NCBI RefSeq assembly: GCF_000739655.1
Contig: NZ_BATR01000122.1
Coordinates: forward strand, 28,414-92,413
Direction of reading: 5' to 3'
Length of the DNA stretch: 64,000 bases
Source of the DNA: Verrucomicrobium sp. BvORR106
GTDB lineage: Bacteria > Verrucomicrobiota > Verrucomicrobiia > Verrucomicrobiales > Verrucomicrobiaceae
The notes under the pieces are model-generated. The model was given only the letters and a program-made list of their open reading frames with translations, had not been told where the DNA came from and did no database searches. Of the stretch, positions 41,116-50,421 are shown in pieces (the first letter of the stretch is position 1; the number at the start of each line of letters is the position of its first letter). The translations under genes were made by a program, and so were the position numbers.

Positions 41116-42897
41116 ATGCAACAAACGCTCGCACTCGATCTAAAGACAAGCACGCTTAGCCTTGTTTCCTCCCGCGAAGCTCTTACCTCCCTCACGCTTC
41201 GGCGCGGCGGACGTTATGAGCTTCGCCTTTTTATGACAGAGCACGGCTCACCGGTGGATCTCCCGGCGGGTTTTACCGTGGAGTCCTCCGCCAAGAAGTC
41301 TGCGGACTCGCCTAACGCCCTCATTTTCTCCTCGTGGAGTGGCGCGAGCCCGGTGGAGTGTACCATGCAGGCAGCTGGCACCGTGCTTGACGGCCTGCTT
41401 GCTGCAGATGGGGATCCCACGAATGACGTGGAAAGCGTGGATCTCTTCTTTGACGTTCTTGTTCTGGACGGCTCCGGTGAAGTTGTCGCGCAGTCCCAGC
41501 GCGTGACGCTCACCGTGGAAAACAGTGTCACCCGTGGCGGAGAAACGGGGCCGGAGTTGGCTCCTTTGTCCGCGCGATTGATTGAGAGCCTTCCTGCCGT
41601 GACGGGGCTGGTGGGTGGTGAGCCGGAGCACCTGGACTCTCGCGCAACCGTAGCCTTGCCTCTTGGCTGGCGTGTCCTGGCGAAAGATGGTGAGTGGCTT
41701 CGCCTCTTCCAGCTGGTTGAGCATGATGGCGCGGAGCTTCCGGAGGGTGCCGTTCTGCCGGTGGATCATGACGCAAGCGCCAATGCAAAGGCGTGGTTGC
41801 CTTGCTCGTTTGAGGGGGTGACTCCGGAGGAGCTTGCGGGGGCTCTTGTGGGTAAGGCAGACGCTTCCACCTTGAGCGCCCACACGGGCAACACTAGCAA
41901 CCCTCACAGCGTCACGGCGGAGCAAGTCGGCCTTGGGAGTGTGCCCAACTACGGCGTTGCCTCGCAGGTGGAAGCGGAGGCTGGCGCGGTGACTGACAAG
42001 CTCATGACCCCGGAGCGAACGGCGCAAGCTATCGCGGCGCTTGGCGGCGGTGGTGGTGGTGGGGCGAGAACCTTGGACATTCAGATTTTCAGCACGCCCG
42101 GCTTGTCCACCTGGACAAAGCCCGCCGGGGCGGTCTCGTGTGAATGCGTGGCAATCGGTGGTGGTGGCGGTGGCGGCTCTGGCCGTCATGCCACTGACGG
42201 AAACCACCGGGGCGGCGGTGGCGGTGGTGGGGGCGGAGGCATTGTGAGGGAGCTAATCATGGCCGATGAATTGGGCGCAACGGAGGTGGTTACGGTAGGG
42301 GCAGGAGGGCCTGGCGGCGCTGCAATTTCGGCGAATGACACGAACGGAGTAAGCGGCATTGCCGGAAGCGCCTCGACTTTTGCCGGACGCTCTGCTACCG
42401 GCGGGAATGCGGGCGCGGGCGGGGTAGCTGGAACAGGAGGGGCAAGCGGTTCTGCCATTTCAAATGGCAGTTTCGTACATACAACCGCTTTCACTACGGG
42501 TGTAGGCGGGAGCGGGGGTGCAAATGGTGCGGGGAGTTCTCCAACTCCAGTTGCTCAAAGAGGCCCCACCGGCGGCGGCGGCGGTGGGGGCTACAGCTCT
42601 GGTGACACCGGGGGCACCGGAGCGGCTGGCGGCTCGCAAGGCGCGGTCCCGGTGGGAGTGAAGCAAGGTGGTAGTGGCTCCAACCCCATCAACCCGATTG
42701 TTGGCGGGAATGGTTCTGGAACACGCGGCGGCGGCGGCGGTGCGGGAACCGTCAACGGTGGGGGGCACGGCGGCAACGGTGGCGTTGGGGGTGGTGGCGG
42801 AGGCGGCGGCGGTGCTCCCAATACTGCTACCTCTTCGGGGAAGGGTGGGGACGGAGGCAATGGATTGGTGATCGTCACCACCTATTGCACCCTGTGA
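41116..42897 (+). CDS. Glycine-rich tail adhesin, 593 aa
   Basis: I chose ATG 41116; the longer upstream frame overlaps the endolysin. The N-terminal ~270 residues are structural beta domains with the fibre motif HTGNTSNPHSVTAEQVGLGS. From about residue 310 the protein is dominated by runs of glycine (GGGGGGG repeats broken by short insertions), resembling polyglycine-helix adhesins (T4-type gp38 and Gly-rich tail tips), which place receptor-binding loops between Gly runs. The ending GGDGGNGLVIVTTYCTL is a common tail-tip terminus. Likely host-range determinant. Confidence 0.8.
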   Translation: MQQTLALDLKTSTLSLVSSREALTSLTLRRGGRYELRLFMTEHGSPVDLPAGFTVESSAKKSADSPNALIFSSWSGASPVECTMQAAGTVLDGLLAADGDPTNDVESVDLFFDVLVLDGSGEVVAQSQRVTLTVENSVTRGGETGPELAPLSARLIESLPAVTGLVGGEPEHLDSRATVALPLGWRVLAKDGEWLRLFQLVEHDGAELPEGAVLPVDHDASANAKAWLPCSFEGVTPEELAGALVGKADASTLSAHTGNTSNPHSVTAEQVGLGSVPNYGVASQVEAEAGAVTDKLMTPERTAQAIAALGGGGGGGARTLDIQIFSTPGLSTWTKPAGAVSCECVAIGGGGGGGSGRHATDGNHRGGGGGGGGGGIVRELIMADELGATEVVTVGAGGPGGAAISANDTNGVSGIAGSASTFAGRSATGGNAGAGGVAGTGGASGSAISNGSFVHTTAFTTGVGGSGGANGAGSSPTPVAQRGPTGGGGGGGYSSGDTGGTGAAGGSQGAVPVGVKQGGSGSNPINPIVGGNGSGTRGGGGGAGTVNGGGHGGNGGVGGGGGGGGGAPNTATSSGKGGDGGNGLVIVTTYCTL

Positions 42898-42933
42898 CAC
42901 CTAGAACCACGGATTGACAACGAGGCAAGCGAG

Positions 42934-42965
42934 AGCCTCCGCTCACAGACGAGCGGGGGCTTTTT
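42934..42965 (+). terminator. Terminator after the adhesin gene
   Basis: AGCCTCCGCTC pairs with GAGCGGGGGCT (one G-T wobble), then five T. TTGACA lies 17 nt upstream (42912). Confidence 0.75.
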
Positions 42966-42984
42966 CTTACCCCCACATTCACCT

Positions 42985-43851
42985 ATGGAAAACCGAAAGT
43001 GGAGCTTCGCGTCGAAGTCTCGTAACGTCCACACTCTTCACATTGATCTCCCGCACGTGGGGGATGAGCAATTCATCTTGCTACAATCGGACGTGCATTT
43101 CGACAACCCCCATTGCAACCGGGATCTCTGGCGGGAGCACATGGACAAGGCGCGCTCGCTTGACGCTCCCGTTTTGGATGCCGGGGACTTCTTCTGTGCG
43201 ATGCAAGGCAAATACGATCCGCGCAGTTCAAAGAGCGACGTGCGACCGGAGCACGCGCGAGGCGATTACCTGGATGCCCTGGTGCGCACTGCGGCGGAAG
43301 AGCTGGAGCCGTACAAGGATCTCCTCACGCTTAGAGCCTGGGGGAACCATGAAACCGCCATCTTGAAGCGGCATGAGACGGACCTCACCGCGCGCCTCGT
43401 AGAACGGTTGAAGGTGATGGACAGCGGGGCGGAGTGCGGGCAGTTCTCTGGATGGGTGCGCATTTTCGTCACCTATCAGGGTACCCGGCGCAAGAGCTTC
43501 GATCTCTTCTATCATCACGGCTATGGCGGAGGCGGACCCGTGACACGTGGCGTTATTCAAGCGAACCGCATGGGGGTGTTCTTGGATGGTGCCGACATCG
43601 TTTGGAGCGGTCACACGCATGACTCCTGGATTATGCCAGTTGAAAAGGTGCGTCTCACTCAAGCGCTCAAGGTTGAACAGTTCCGCCAAGTCCATATCCG
43701 CACCGCAGGCTATAAAGACGAATACGAAGACGGTGCGCGTGGCTGGCACATCGAGCGCGGCGCGCCCCCGAAGCCACTAGGAGGCGCTTGGTTGCGTGTC
43801 TATCAATCTGTCGGGGGAGAGGTGCAAGTTGACGTTGTGGAAGCTCGCTAG
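42985..43851 (+). CDS. Metallophosphoesterase, 288 aa
   Basis: Calcineurin-like phosphoesterase with all core motifs: D36-x-H38 (SDVHFD), AGDFF (67-70), GNHE (120-123), HH (177-178) and GHTH (209-212). Substrate unknown. Phages use such enzymes in DNA repair, nucleotide metabolism or RNA repair. It follows the late operon terminator and meets the reverse-strand DUF2806 gene end to end. Confidence 0.9.
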   Translation: MENRKWSFASKSRNVHTLHIDLPHVGDEQFILLQSDVHFDNPHCNRDLWREHMDKARSLDAPVLDAGDFFCAMQGKYDPRSSKSDVRPEHARGDYLDALVRTAAEELEPYKDLLTLRAWGNHETAILKRHETDLTARLVERLKVMDSGAECGQFSGWVRIFVTYQGTRRKSFDLFYHHGYGGGGPVTRGVIQANRMGVFLDGADIVWSGHTHDSWIMPVEKVRLTQALKVEQFRQVHIRTAGYKDEYEDGARGWHIERGAPPKPLGGAWLRVYQSVGGEVQVDVVEAR

Positions 43852-44748
43852 TTAGGCAGGAGTGCTAGTTGGGGGGGGTGTTGGGGTGCAAAATTTGGAC
43901 CATGGACCATCTTTAAGGTACTGAACAAACCCCTCAACTTTTCTGGTAGTGCACAACTTTCGAAGTTGCAAGCCCATCTGCGTCAACAATACGCGTCCAA
44001 CTGGAAGTGCGGTATCGCGTTGGGATGAGAGATCCATCTCAAGCACTTCCTTATGATAGACAACTCGAAATTGCGTGGGAAGGGATTTTTTCGAAAGGCC
44101 GAAGGTCTCATATCTTATCAAGCCAATCGCTTCAAGCTGTTGGATCGATGAAAATGTCACCCCATTTGTAGTGTAGATTGGTTCTTCCTCTTTGAAGATC
44201 AATGGAGTTGGATGCCCGAGGTGCAGGAGAAAGTTTAGCATGTTGCTAAACATCTCTGCATCCGATTTTTCCAGCTCCGCCAGAAAGTTGACTGTTCGCT
44301 TAGAGTACGTTCCGGGTTTATTTACTTCGCCTGAAAGCACCTTGCTCCATAGATCTTGCATTTCAGCTTCTGAAATGAGCTTACATTTGTCGAAAAAATT
44401 CGCGAGCCAGTCGTCATTTACATCCTCTGGTTTTGCCGTCTCTTCGATCCGAGAAATTGCCTCTCGCACGATGCTTTCGATATTTGCCTGACCGCGCAAT
44501 TGCTCGACTGTGATTCTAGCTTCGGTCCGCAGTTTGATCAATTTTACCTGTTCATCTGCTTCTGCCTTAATTACGACGGCTTGCGCCTTCGCTTTGGCGT
44601 CACGAACAATGTTGCCAGGCTTTAAATAATCGCCTATGTGCCCTGAAAGCTTTTGCAGAAAGGTATTCACGGGTTTTGCCCAAGCGCCAAGCTTAACGAA
44701 GCTAATGCTGTTGTCAGTGTCACCTTGCTGATCATTTTCTTCTTGCAT
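43852..44748 (-). CDS. DUF2806-like protein, 298 aa
   Basis: KAEADEQVKLIKLRTEARIT, IVREAISRIEE, NDDWLANFFDKCKLISEAEM, LWSKVLSGEVNKPGTYSKRT follow the DUF2806/TIGR03899 pattern: a charged helix, then a domain with DW..FF and Q.LW...L.GE...PG. Such proteins are frequent on prophages and islands, and a superinfection or defence role is often guessed but unproven. It is divergent from hicA, in less GC-rich DNA, so it is probably lysogenic cargo. Confidence 0.7.
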   Translation of the reverse strand: MQEENDQQGDTDNSISFVKLGAWAKPVNTFLQKLSGHIGDYLKPGNIVRDAKAKAQAVVIKAEADEQVKLIKLRTEARITVEQLRGQANIESIVREAISRIEETAKPEDVNDDWLANFFDKCKLISEAEMQDLWSKVLSGEVNKPGTYSKRTVNFLAELEKSDAEMFSNMLNFLLHLGHPTPLIFKEEEPIYTTNGVTFSSIQQLEAIGLIRYETFGLSKKSLPTQFRVVYHKEVLEMDLSSQRDTALPVGRVLLTQMGLQLRKLCTTRKVEGFVQYLKDGPWSKFCTPTPPPTSTPA

Positions 44749-44824
44749 GATGGTACGGAGGATGTGTAGCCAAAAACTACACGCTGTTCTAGCGGCAGTG
44801 CAAGCAGATGACGGGGATAAAAAG

Positions 44825-44872
44825 TTACGGTGCGCCGTAATTATCTGTTGCGAATGTTACGGTGAGCCGTTA
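44825..44872 (+). promoter_or_regulatory. Twin palindromic operators of hicAB
   Basis: TTACGG-TGCG-CCGTAA (44825-44840) and TTACGG-TGAG-CCGTTA (44857-44872) are 32 bp apart centre to centre (three helical turns) and end 10 bp before hicA. This is the layout expected of HicB autoregulation. Confidence 0.75.
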
Positions 44873-44882
44873 TTATTGAGCC

Positions 44883-45077
44883 ATGAAAGCAAAGGAAGTG
44901 GTTGCCAGACTGAAAGCAGACGATTGGACACTCAAGGCCACTAAAGGCAGTCACGCACAATACGTCCATCCCGTTAAGCCGGGCAAGGTGACGGTCCCGC
45001 AGCACGGCGGGAAGGACATAGCCACTGGCACGCTTCGAAGCATATTCCGTCAAGCTGGGTGGCCGTGGCCCCCGTGA
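44883..45077 (+). CDS. hicA: HicA mRNA interferase toxin, 64 aa
   Basis: Double-stranded-RBD-like small toxin. KATKGSHAQYVHP contains the catalytic His24, and GTLRSIFRQAGW is the conserved C-terminus. Length normal. It lies upstream of its antitoxin, behind two palindromic operators. Confidence 0.92.
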   Translation: MKAKEVVARLKADDWTLKATKGSHAQYVHPVKPGKVTVPQHGGKDIATGTLRSIFRQAGWPWPP

Positions 45078-45168
45078 GGGTGATGAAAGGGGGCGGGGAG
45101 GGAAACCTCTTCGCCTTGAAAACTGGCATTCCTTGAAATTTATGGTACAACTACAAAACGAACGCGAT

Positions 45169-45435
45169 ATGAAATATCTCTTGGTTATCGAAGAAGCGAA
45201 AGGCAACCTTAGCGCCTACTTCCCTGACGTTCCCGGTTGCGTTGCCGTTGGCGACTCCGTGGAGGAAGCCCGCGCCAACGCGAAAGAGGCTCTCGAATTC
45301 CATTTGGAGGATGACGAAGCGCCTGCATCCCGCTCATTGCGGCAAATCTTGGAATCGGGCGACGTGGTGAGCACCGGTGAGGAAGTATTCGCATGGGTGG
45401 ACTATGAGCACGGAAAAGCCCTCGCCACGGCTTGA
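45169..45435 (+). CDS. hicB: HicB antitoxin, 88 aa
   Basis: MKYLLVIEEAKGNLSAYFPD, VPGCVAVGDSVEEARANAKE and LEFHLEDDE are the HicB partial RNase-H fold. I chose ATG 45169 because HicB proteins usually begin at this strand; ATG 45142 is possible. It lacks an obvious C-terminal DNA-binding domain, so the HTH protein overlapping its end may help regulation. Stop TGA lies within a TTGAC. Confidence 0.9.
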   Translation: MKYLLVIEEAKGNLSAYFPDVPGCVAVGDSVEEARANAKEALEFHLEDDEAPASRSLRQILESGDVVSTGEEVFAWVDYEHGKALATA

Positions 45436-45613
45436 CGCTCTCATAGAGCGCATGAGCGAGTTTTGCGAAGCGAAGCGGGGCAGGAAAACCGCGCTCGCTC
45501 AATATCTGGCCGTTCGCCAACACATGGTTAGCGAATGGCTTTCGGGCGTAAGCAAGCCTTCTGCCGAGAACGCATTAGGTATCTTGGAATGGATGGCGGA
45601 GGTAGAGGAGTAG
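45404..45613 (+). CDS. XRE-like HTH protein, 69 aa
   Basis: RGRKTALAQYLAVRQHMVSE followed by WLSGVSKPSAENAL is an HTH. The ATG at 45404 overlaps hicB by 32 nt. Alternatively the ATG at 45451 fits a TTGAC-hairpin-ATG element (45432-45453), giving 53 aa. Likely a regulator tied to hicAB, possibly the DNA-binding partner of a short HicB. Confidence 0.7.
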   Translation: MSTEKPSPRLDALIERMSEFCEAKRGRKTALAQYLAVRQHMVSEWLSGVSKPSAENALGILEWMAEVEE

Positions 45614-45628
45614 GGCAGAACGGGACGG

Positions 45629-45651
45629 TTTGACGTTCCCTGAAGGGGGAC
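45629..45651 (+). promoter_or_regulatory. TTGAC-hairpin element
   Basis: TTGAC (45629-45633), then GTTCCC-TGAAG-GGGGAC (one T-G wobble), 11 nt before ATG 45662. Confidence 0.5.
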
Positions 45652-45661
45652 GCTTCACACC

Positions 45662-45937
45662 ATGTCCGCTCCCGCTCCTCGCCGCCGTCGCCCTCAATAC
45701 ATTTCATGGCGGCAAGCCGCAGTAGGGGAAACTCTCTTCATCATTCCCGCTGGGAATAAGCTTGAGGAGTCCATGGAGATCATGGGCACCCTTGAAGCAA
45801 TCTCCCGCGCGGAGCTTGGGGAACCTGGACTCCGAAACGACAGGGGATTTGCTTCAACGGGAGCATTCAAGTTCAAGGAAGAAACCTTGCTCCGGCGCTT
45901 GGATCATTGGCGGGCAATCCGGCTCGTGGAAAGCTAG
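45662..45937 (+). CDS. Hypothetical protein, 91 aa
   Basis: Small basic protein (APAPRRRRPQYISWRQAAVG) with FKFKEETLLRRLDHWRAIR near the end. Convergent with the integrase gene, 8 nt between stops. Unrecognised; possibly an excisionase or DNA-binding factor by its position, without sequence proof. Confidence 0.5.
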   Translation: MSAPAPRRRRPQYISWRQAAVGETLFIIPAGNKLEESMEIMGTLEAISRAELGEPGLRNDRGFASTGAFKFKEETLLRRLDHWRAIRLVES

Positions 45938-45945
45938 CCAAGGCA

Positions 45946-47493
45946 TCAAGCTGCTTCTATGATTGCGCCTTTATCAGGAGGGGGCAGGCTGAACGAGTGC
46001 CCGTTCGTGCGTCCTAAATGGGAAGAGGGCGGCACAAGTTCTTCGTCAATGTCCGCATGAAGTCCTTCTGGAGTGAGCATTGCACGAATGGTGCCGCCCT
46101 CGCGGAAATGGAGTTTGAAGCGCCCTGGTGCAAGCTCAATGCTGGATAGAACGGCACGGAAGTTGGCTCCCAGTTTGACGGGATCTTGCCAATCCATGCG
46201 CACGAGCGTTGGTAGATCCGGCCCGCCCTCCAACTCCTCTTTTCGGAGAGCCATTTCCAATCCCTCTTTTTGTGCCTCCAGATCCCGCAACCCCCGCTCA
46301 AGGGCGGAGGAATAGCCGCGCGAAATCACCTGCACGAGTGTATCAATCCGCTCATTGATCCCCAGCAGCTCTTGCCGCAGGATGTCCCGCGTTTTGCCAC
46401 CGGACGCGCTGGCGCCCCCTTTACGGGCAAGCGTGACCCTATCCACGAGGGAAAGGGTGAAGGAGAGTAGATCCGAAATTTTCCAGCCAACGGATTTACA
46501 CCGCAGCGTCGTGTTATCGTACGATACGAGATAGCCGTAAACGCGACCATTGTCTTTGTGTTGTTGAACGAGATGGCAAGAGTTCCCCGCTTCATCGTAG
46601 AGAAGCCCGCGAAAGGGGTTCGCGTTTGTAAAGCGGCCCGATTTCTGAACACGAGAGCTAAGTAAACGGTTTGCCTCAATGAAAACCTCTGGAGGTATTA
46701 TGGCGGGGTAGTGAGTCGGCATCACCACCCGGCGGGAGATGTCTGTTGCATACATGACACGCTCTCCAAGTACTGCCCGACTCCGAATGATTAGCATCAC
46801 GGCCCGAGTGCTCCATTTCGTTTCCGCCCGAGCGGGCTTTACCTTGCGAGCTTGAAGCTCTAGCGCCACGTCGCGAAGGGTGGAGCCGCTCGCCATCATG
46901 TCGAACATCAGGCGGACAGCCTTCACTTTGTCGGGGATGGGTTCGTAAGCGCCCCCCTTCACCCGGAGCCACATGGGGCAACGCTTTGAGGGCTCATCCT
47001 TCCCAGCGAGGGCTCGCAGCCTTCGTTGTTCCCATGCCGCCCCGATTCGGCGGGATTTCGTCCGGCTCTCATCATTTGCCCGCGCCAGCACGACGAGCGA
47101 CAGCATAAGCTCGCCCATATTGTCGTTTACGCGTGCCTTGTCATACTCCCGCCCGTCCGCCAGAGTTACGACAGTGATGCCGCCATTGATGAGGCGGAGG
47201 AAGAGCGCCACAGCTTCCGACAGATCCGCACGGGTGATGCGGTCTAAGCTCTCAACAACGAGCGTAGAGCCTCGCGGAATGCTCCCGTCCTCAACCTTTG
47301 TGAGGAACGCGAATAGCGCGCCCTGGGTTGCGTTCTTGCCTCGGAAAGCAGAAACGCCAAGATCCCTGTAGTCCTCCACCAGCGCCACCCCTCGCGACTC
47401 GCACCATTGCCGGGTCAGGGCGACCTGACGGCGGAGGGAGTCACCCTTTGCCTGCCCACCGGAGGAGAAACGAATGTACGAGTATGCTTGCAC
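45946..47493 (-). CDS. Large serine recombinase (integrase), 515 aa
   Basis: Site-specific integrase. YIRFSSGG at the N-terminus has the catalytic Ser (about residue 10). VVESLDRITR, then ELMLSLVVLARANDESRTKS belong to the resolvase catalytic domain. A recombinase domain (GSTLRDVALELQARKV, STRAVMLIIRSRAVLGERVM) and a zinc-ribbon region are followed by a coiled coil (LRDLEAQKEGLEMALRKEEL). The GTG at 47493 is preferred over an upstream in-frame start at 47529, because the codons before it are the phased repeat. Placed at the prophage edge. Confidence 0.92.
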   Translation of the reverse strand: MQAYSYIRFSSGGQAKGDSLRRQVALTRQWCESRGVALVEDYRDLGVSAFRGKNATQGALFAFLTKVEDGSIPRGSTLVVESLDRITRADLSEAVALFLRLINGGITVVTLADGREYDKARVNDNMGELMLSLVVLARANDESRTKSRRIGAAWEQRRLRALAGKDEPSKRCPMWLRVKGGAYEPIPDKVKAVRLMFDMMASGSTLRDVALELQARKVKPARAETKWSTRAVMLIIRSRAVLGERVMYATDISRRVVMPTHYPAIIPPEVFIEANRLLSSRVQKSGRFTNANPFRGLLYDEAGNSCHLVQQHKDNGRVYGYLVSYDNTTLRCKSVGWKISDLLSFTLSLVDRVTLARKGGASASGGKTRDILRQELLGINERIDTLVQVISRGYSSALERGLRDLEAQKEGLEMALRKEELEGGPDLPTLVRMDWQDPVKLGANFRAVLSSIELAPGRFKLHFREGGTIRAMLTPEGLHADIDEELVPPSSHLGRTNGHSFSLPPPDKGAIIEAA

Positions 47494-47496
47494 GGC

Positions 47497-47524
47497 GTGT
47501 ATTAAATGCGCATTTAATGCGCAT
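47497..47524 (-). promoter_or_regulatory. 11-bp phased repeat in front of the integrase
   Basis: Read on the reverse strand: ATGCGCATTAA, ATGCGCATTTA, ATACACGCC, then the GTG start. Three 11-bp units, oriented toward the integrase, just as in the forward-strand copies. Confidence 0.65.
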
Positions 47525-47550
47525 AGCAAGCGTCTTTCTTAATTCTCTCT

Positions 47551-49263
47551 CTAGTCTGGAATCCGGCCCGGTTCGGCACTGGACGAGTCGGAGGGGAGAC
47601 GCGGGGGACCAGCGTCAATGGGCATCTTGTCCTCTTTGAGTCCGGCCTCATCCATGAGCACGGCAAGTTGCACCTGCAACTCCCGTTTCTTCGCATCATG
47701 GGCTGGAATGTTGATAAGGTTGGTGTTTTCACCGGGATCTGTCTTCAAGTTGTAAAGTTCCGCCATGTGCCTGTCTTCGGAGTCGTCACCGTGGGGATAG
47801 TGGATGTACTTCCAGTTCGCGGTGCGGATTCCCCGGATGTTGGGGGTGTAGTGCGCGAGCTGTTTTCCTTGTATAGGTATAGTCAGGTACTGCTCGTAAT
47901 TGTATTCATAGAACCACGCGGTGCGCCAAGCCTTGTCGCCAGACTTGACCAGCTTCACCCAGGACTTGCCCTGGGCCTCGGGCAGAGGGGTGGCGTGGCA
48001 GAGTTCGAGGAGACTGGGGGCGAGGTCCAGGGTGAGCACTTGCTGGGGGACGGCCTTTGGTTTTTCAGCGGGGGAGAGGCCCGGGTACCGGACGATGAGC
48101 GGGATGCGGATGCTGGCGTCATGCATGGCGCGCTTGTCCACCATGCCGTTCTCGCCATTGAGCAGGCCGTTGTCACCCATGAAGACGACCACGGTGTTGT
48201 TGAGCTGACCGCTCTCTTCCAGTTGCCTTGTGAGCGCGCCGATGCTGTCGTCCACGCTCAGGATGACGCCCCAATAGCCGTGGATCATATTCTCGAAGTC
48301 TTTCACACCCTCGGGCTTGTCATTGGGGAACTCTTTGCGCCACTCGAAGAGCGGGCCGTAGATGCCGTGCCAGGTGTTGAGGCGGTCGCGGTACCAGCGG
48401 GGCTTGTCTTTGAGGTTAAAGGCGCTCTTGGGGTAGGGGACGTGAACGTCATCAAACGTGTGGGCGTACTTCTCCTCAGGCGTGTAGAAACTATGCGGTG
48501 CCTTGTGGCCGAGCATGAGGCACCAGGGTTTGTCGTGGGGTCTCTTGATGTAGTCAGTCGCCAGTTGGGTGACGCTGGTGGTGTAGTACCCGGGCAGCAC
48601 CTTGCGTTCGCCCTCGATATTGAATTCGGTGTCGAAGTACTTCCCCTGGCCTTTGTGCGATGCCCAGTAGTTGAAGTGGGGGCGCTTTTCGTCGTTGTCC
48701 TCGCCCATGTGCCACTTGCCAATATAGGCCGTGTCGTAGCCAGCCTCTTGAAGGCGCTGGGGGAGGCTGGCGATGGAGGTTGGGAATTCAGTGAAATTGT
48801 CCCGCACGCCGTGCTTGTGGGCATACATGCCGCTGAGGATGGAGGCGCGACTGGGAGAGCAGAGGGAAGTGGTGCAGAAGGCGTTCTTGAAATGCACGCC
48901 CTCTTTGGCCAGACGGTCGATGTTGGGCGTCTTCAGGTTGGGATGTCCGGAGCATCCCAGATGATCCCAGCGAAGATCGTCGCAGAGAACAAACAGGACA
49001 TTAGGCTGGGCAGGAGTCGCAGGTGTTTGAGCGGTGGGGGATGAGGCGTCGCTTGCTGGCAAGGCTGAGGGTGGCGTTGCCCCTGGAGTCGTTGGCGCAG
49101 GCGGGGCGGGGACAGGCGAAGGAGTCGAGGGCGGGCCTGCCGCGGAAGGCGGAACGTCGGCTGAAGCTGGCGCGGACGAGTCTGTCTGGCCGGAAAGGGG
49201 GCTAGAGATGCAGAACATCGCAAGCCCAAGCGCGGAGGAGAAGCGGGACAACGTCGGGTTCAT
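47551..49263 (-). CDS. Sulfatase, secreted (570 aa)
   Basis: Type I sulfatase. CSPSR (135-139) provides the Cys converted to formylglycine, and CDDLRWDH (94-101) binds Ca. The N-terminus ([15 protein letters not shown]) is a signal peptide, followed by a long Ala/Pro/Ser linker (30-85). GDNG and [10 protein letters not shown] motifs are typical. I chose ATG 49263 over 49392. Verrucomicrobia carry many such enzymes for sulfated polysaccharides. Its 3' end lies within 60 bp of the phage integrase, so the att site may lie in or next to it. Confidence 0.92.
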   Translation of the reverse strand: MNPTLSRFSSALGLAMFCISSPLSGQTDSSAPASADVPPSAAGPPSTPSPVPAPPAPTTPGATPPSALPASDASSPTAQTPATPAQPNVLFVLCDDLRWDHLGCSGHPNLKTPNIDRLAKEGVHFKNAFCTTSLCSPSRASILSGMYAHKHGVRDNFTEFPTSIASLPQRLQEAGYDTAYIGKWHMGEDNDEKRPHFNYWASHKGQGKYFDTEFNIEGERKVLPGYYTTSVTQLATDYIKRPHDKPWCLMLGHKAPHSFYTPEEKYAHTFDDVHVPYPKSAFNLKDKPRWYRDRLNTWHGIYGPLFEWRKEFPNDKPEGVKDFENMIHGYWGVILSVDDSIGALTRQLEESGQLNNTVVVFMGDNGLLNGENGMVDKRAMHDASIRIPLIVRYPGLSPAEKPKAVPQQVLTLDLAPSLLELCHATPLPEAQGKSWVKLVKSGDKAWRTAWFYEYNYEQYLTIPIQGKQLAHYTPNIRGIRTANWKYIHYPHGDDSEDRHMAELYNLKTDPGENTNLINIPAHDAKKRELQVQLAVLMDEAGLKEDKMPIDAGPPRLPSDSSSAEPGRIPD

Positions 49264-49391
49264 GGAATAAATGAAGCGTGAGGGTGGGCGGATGACGCGA
49301 AGCGCGAGCGCGGGAAAAGGAAACGTTGTTGAAAAGGGAAACTTTTTCACGGGAGCGCAAAGCTCCGCCGGCAAAGTCGTCCCCCTCCCCA

Positions 49392-49910
49392 CTATTCACT
49401 CTCCACCGGGCACGGAGCCAGGCAGGCGGTCATCTCCTTCTGAGTCATACGGTATAAGAACCAATCGCTCATGCGGCGGGCTCCGAGCTTCTCTTCGTAA
49501 ACGCGCTGGGCGTTCACGTTCCAGTCGAGAGCCGTCCACTCGACCCGGCCGCATCCCCGTTCTGCGGCCAGTTCCACCGCCTTGCGAAGGAGTCCGCCTC
49601 CGATGCCCTGCTTCCGGAAGGCGGCGTCCACGAAGATGTCCTCAATGTAGAGGGTGGGCAGGGCAAGAAAGCTGGAATAGGTTTCCAGCAAGATGGCATA
49701 GGCCACCGGAGCGGCCTGCCCGGGCACGAAGGCAAGCCAGGGTTCAAAGCGAGGTCGGGATCCAAAGGCGTCTTCAATCAGGCGTGCTTGTGCCGTCGGG
49801 TCTGGTGGATCCAGTTTTTCAAAGATCGCCAGCGCCTCGACGAGATGCAAAAGGTCGGTCGCATCCTCCCGGGTGGCGGGACGCAGGGTGTAGCTTGCGG
49901 ATGTGCTCAT
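49392..49910 (-). CDS. GNAT N-acetyltransferase, 172 aa
   Basis: [20 protein letters not shown] is the acetyl-CoA binding motif A (V-x5-R-x-x-G-I-G). [20 protein letters not shown] at the N-terminus and the size resemble diamine/thialysine acetyltransferases (SAT-like). Substrate not proven. Confidence 0.85.
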   Translation of the reverse strand: MSTSASYTLRPATREDATDLLHLVEALAIFEKLDPPDPTAQARLIEDAFGSRPRFEPWLAFVPGQAAPVAYAILLETYSSFLALPTLYIEDIFVDAAFRKQGIGGGLLRKAVELAAERGCGRVEWTALDWNVNAQRVYEEKLGARRMSDWFLYRMTQKEMTACLAPCPVESE

Positions 49911-49992
49911 GGTGGCTGGGGTGAGGGAAACGCGGATGCCACGGGCGGGTGCTGTGGAAGTTCTAGAGATTACGGTGTGCCGCAGGTGTAGC

Positions 49993-50421
49993 TCATGCCG
50001 TGCGGCGGACCATGAACGTGTACGGATAAGCCCCCGGCTCCGTCATGTCGCGGAAGCCCAGCCCTGCATAGACCTTCTGGGCATCTTTGGTGCCGAGCGT
50101 CCAGGTGGTCACCGTGGCGAAGTCCGGGTGCTGGAGGGCGTGCTGGACCATGCGCCGGGCCAGGCCCTGACCGCGATGGGGCGAGTCCACCCACACGTCG
50201 CACAGGTAGGCGAAGCGGGCCTTGTCAGACACGACACGCAGGAATCCCGCCTGAATACCTGAGGCGGTGTGGACACTCAACACGAGGGCAGAGTGTTGCG
50301 AGGCGTGCTCGATGCGGTCCTGGCCGATGCCCGGTGTCCAGTAGGAACTGGACAGCCATTCCTGTACCCGGGCAAAATCCACGTGCTCCAGTCCTTCAAA
50401 AAGGTGGTAGGTTTCTTTCAT
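49993..50421 (-). CDS. GNAT N-acetyltransferase, 142 aa
   Basis: LCDVWVDSPHRGQGLARRMV is motif A (HRGQGLA). QKVYAGLGFRDM is the usual C-terminal motif. Typical of small unspecified GNAT enzymes. Adjacent to, but not overlapping, the other GNAT gene. Confidence 0.85.
   Translation of the reverse strand: MKETYHLFEGLEHVDFARVQEWLSSSYWTPGIGQDRIEHASQHSALVLSVHTASGIQAGFLRVVSDKARFAYLCDVWVDSPHRGQGLARRMVQHALQHPDFATVTTWTLGTKDAQKVYAGLGFRDMTEPGAYPYTFMVRRTA

Noticed and set aside
42186..42900. Reverse Pro-rich ORFs
   Set aside because: Complement of the Gly-rich adhesin.
37900..42900. Diversity-generating retroelement acting on the fibre genes
   Set aside because: No reverse transcriptase and no template/variable repeat pair seen in the window.
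47668..49044. 458-aa ORF antisense to the sulfatase
   Set aside because: Long only because of GC-rich codon bias of the sulfatase on the other strand.
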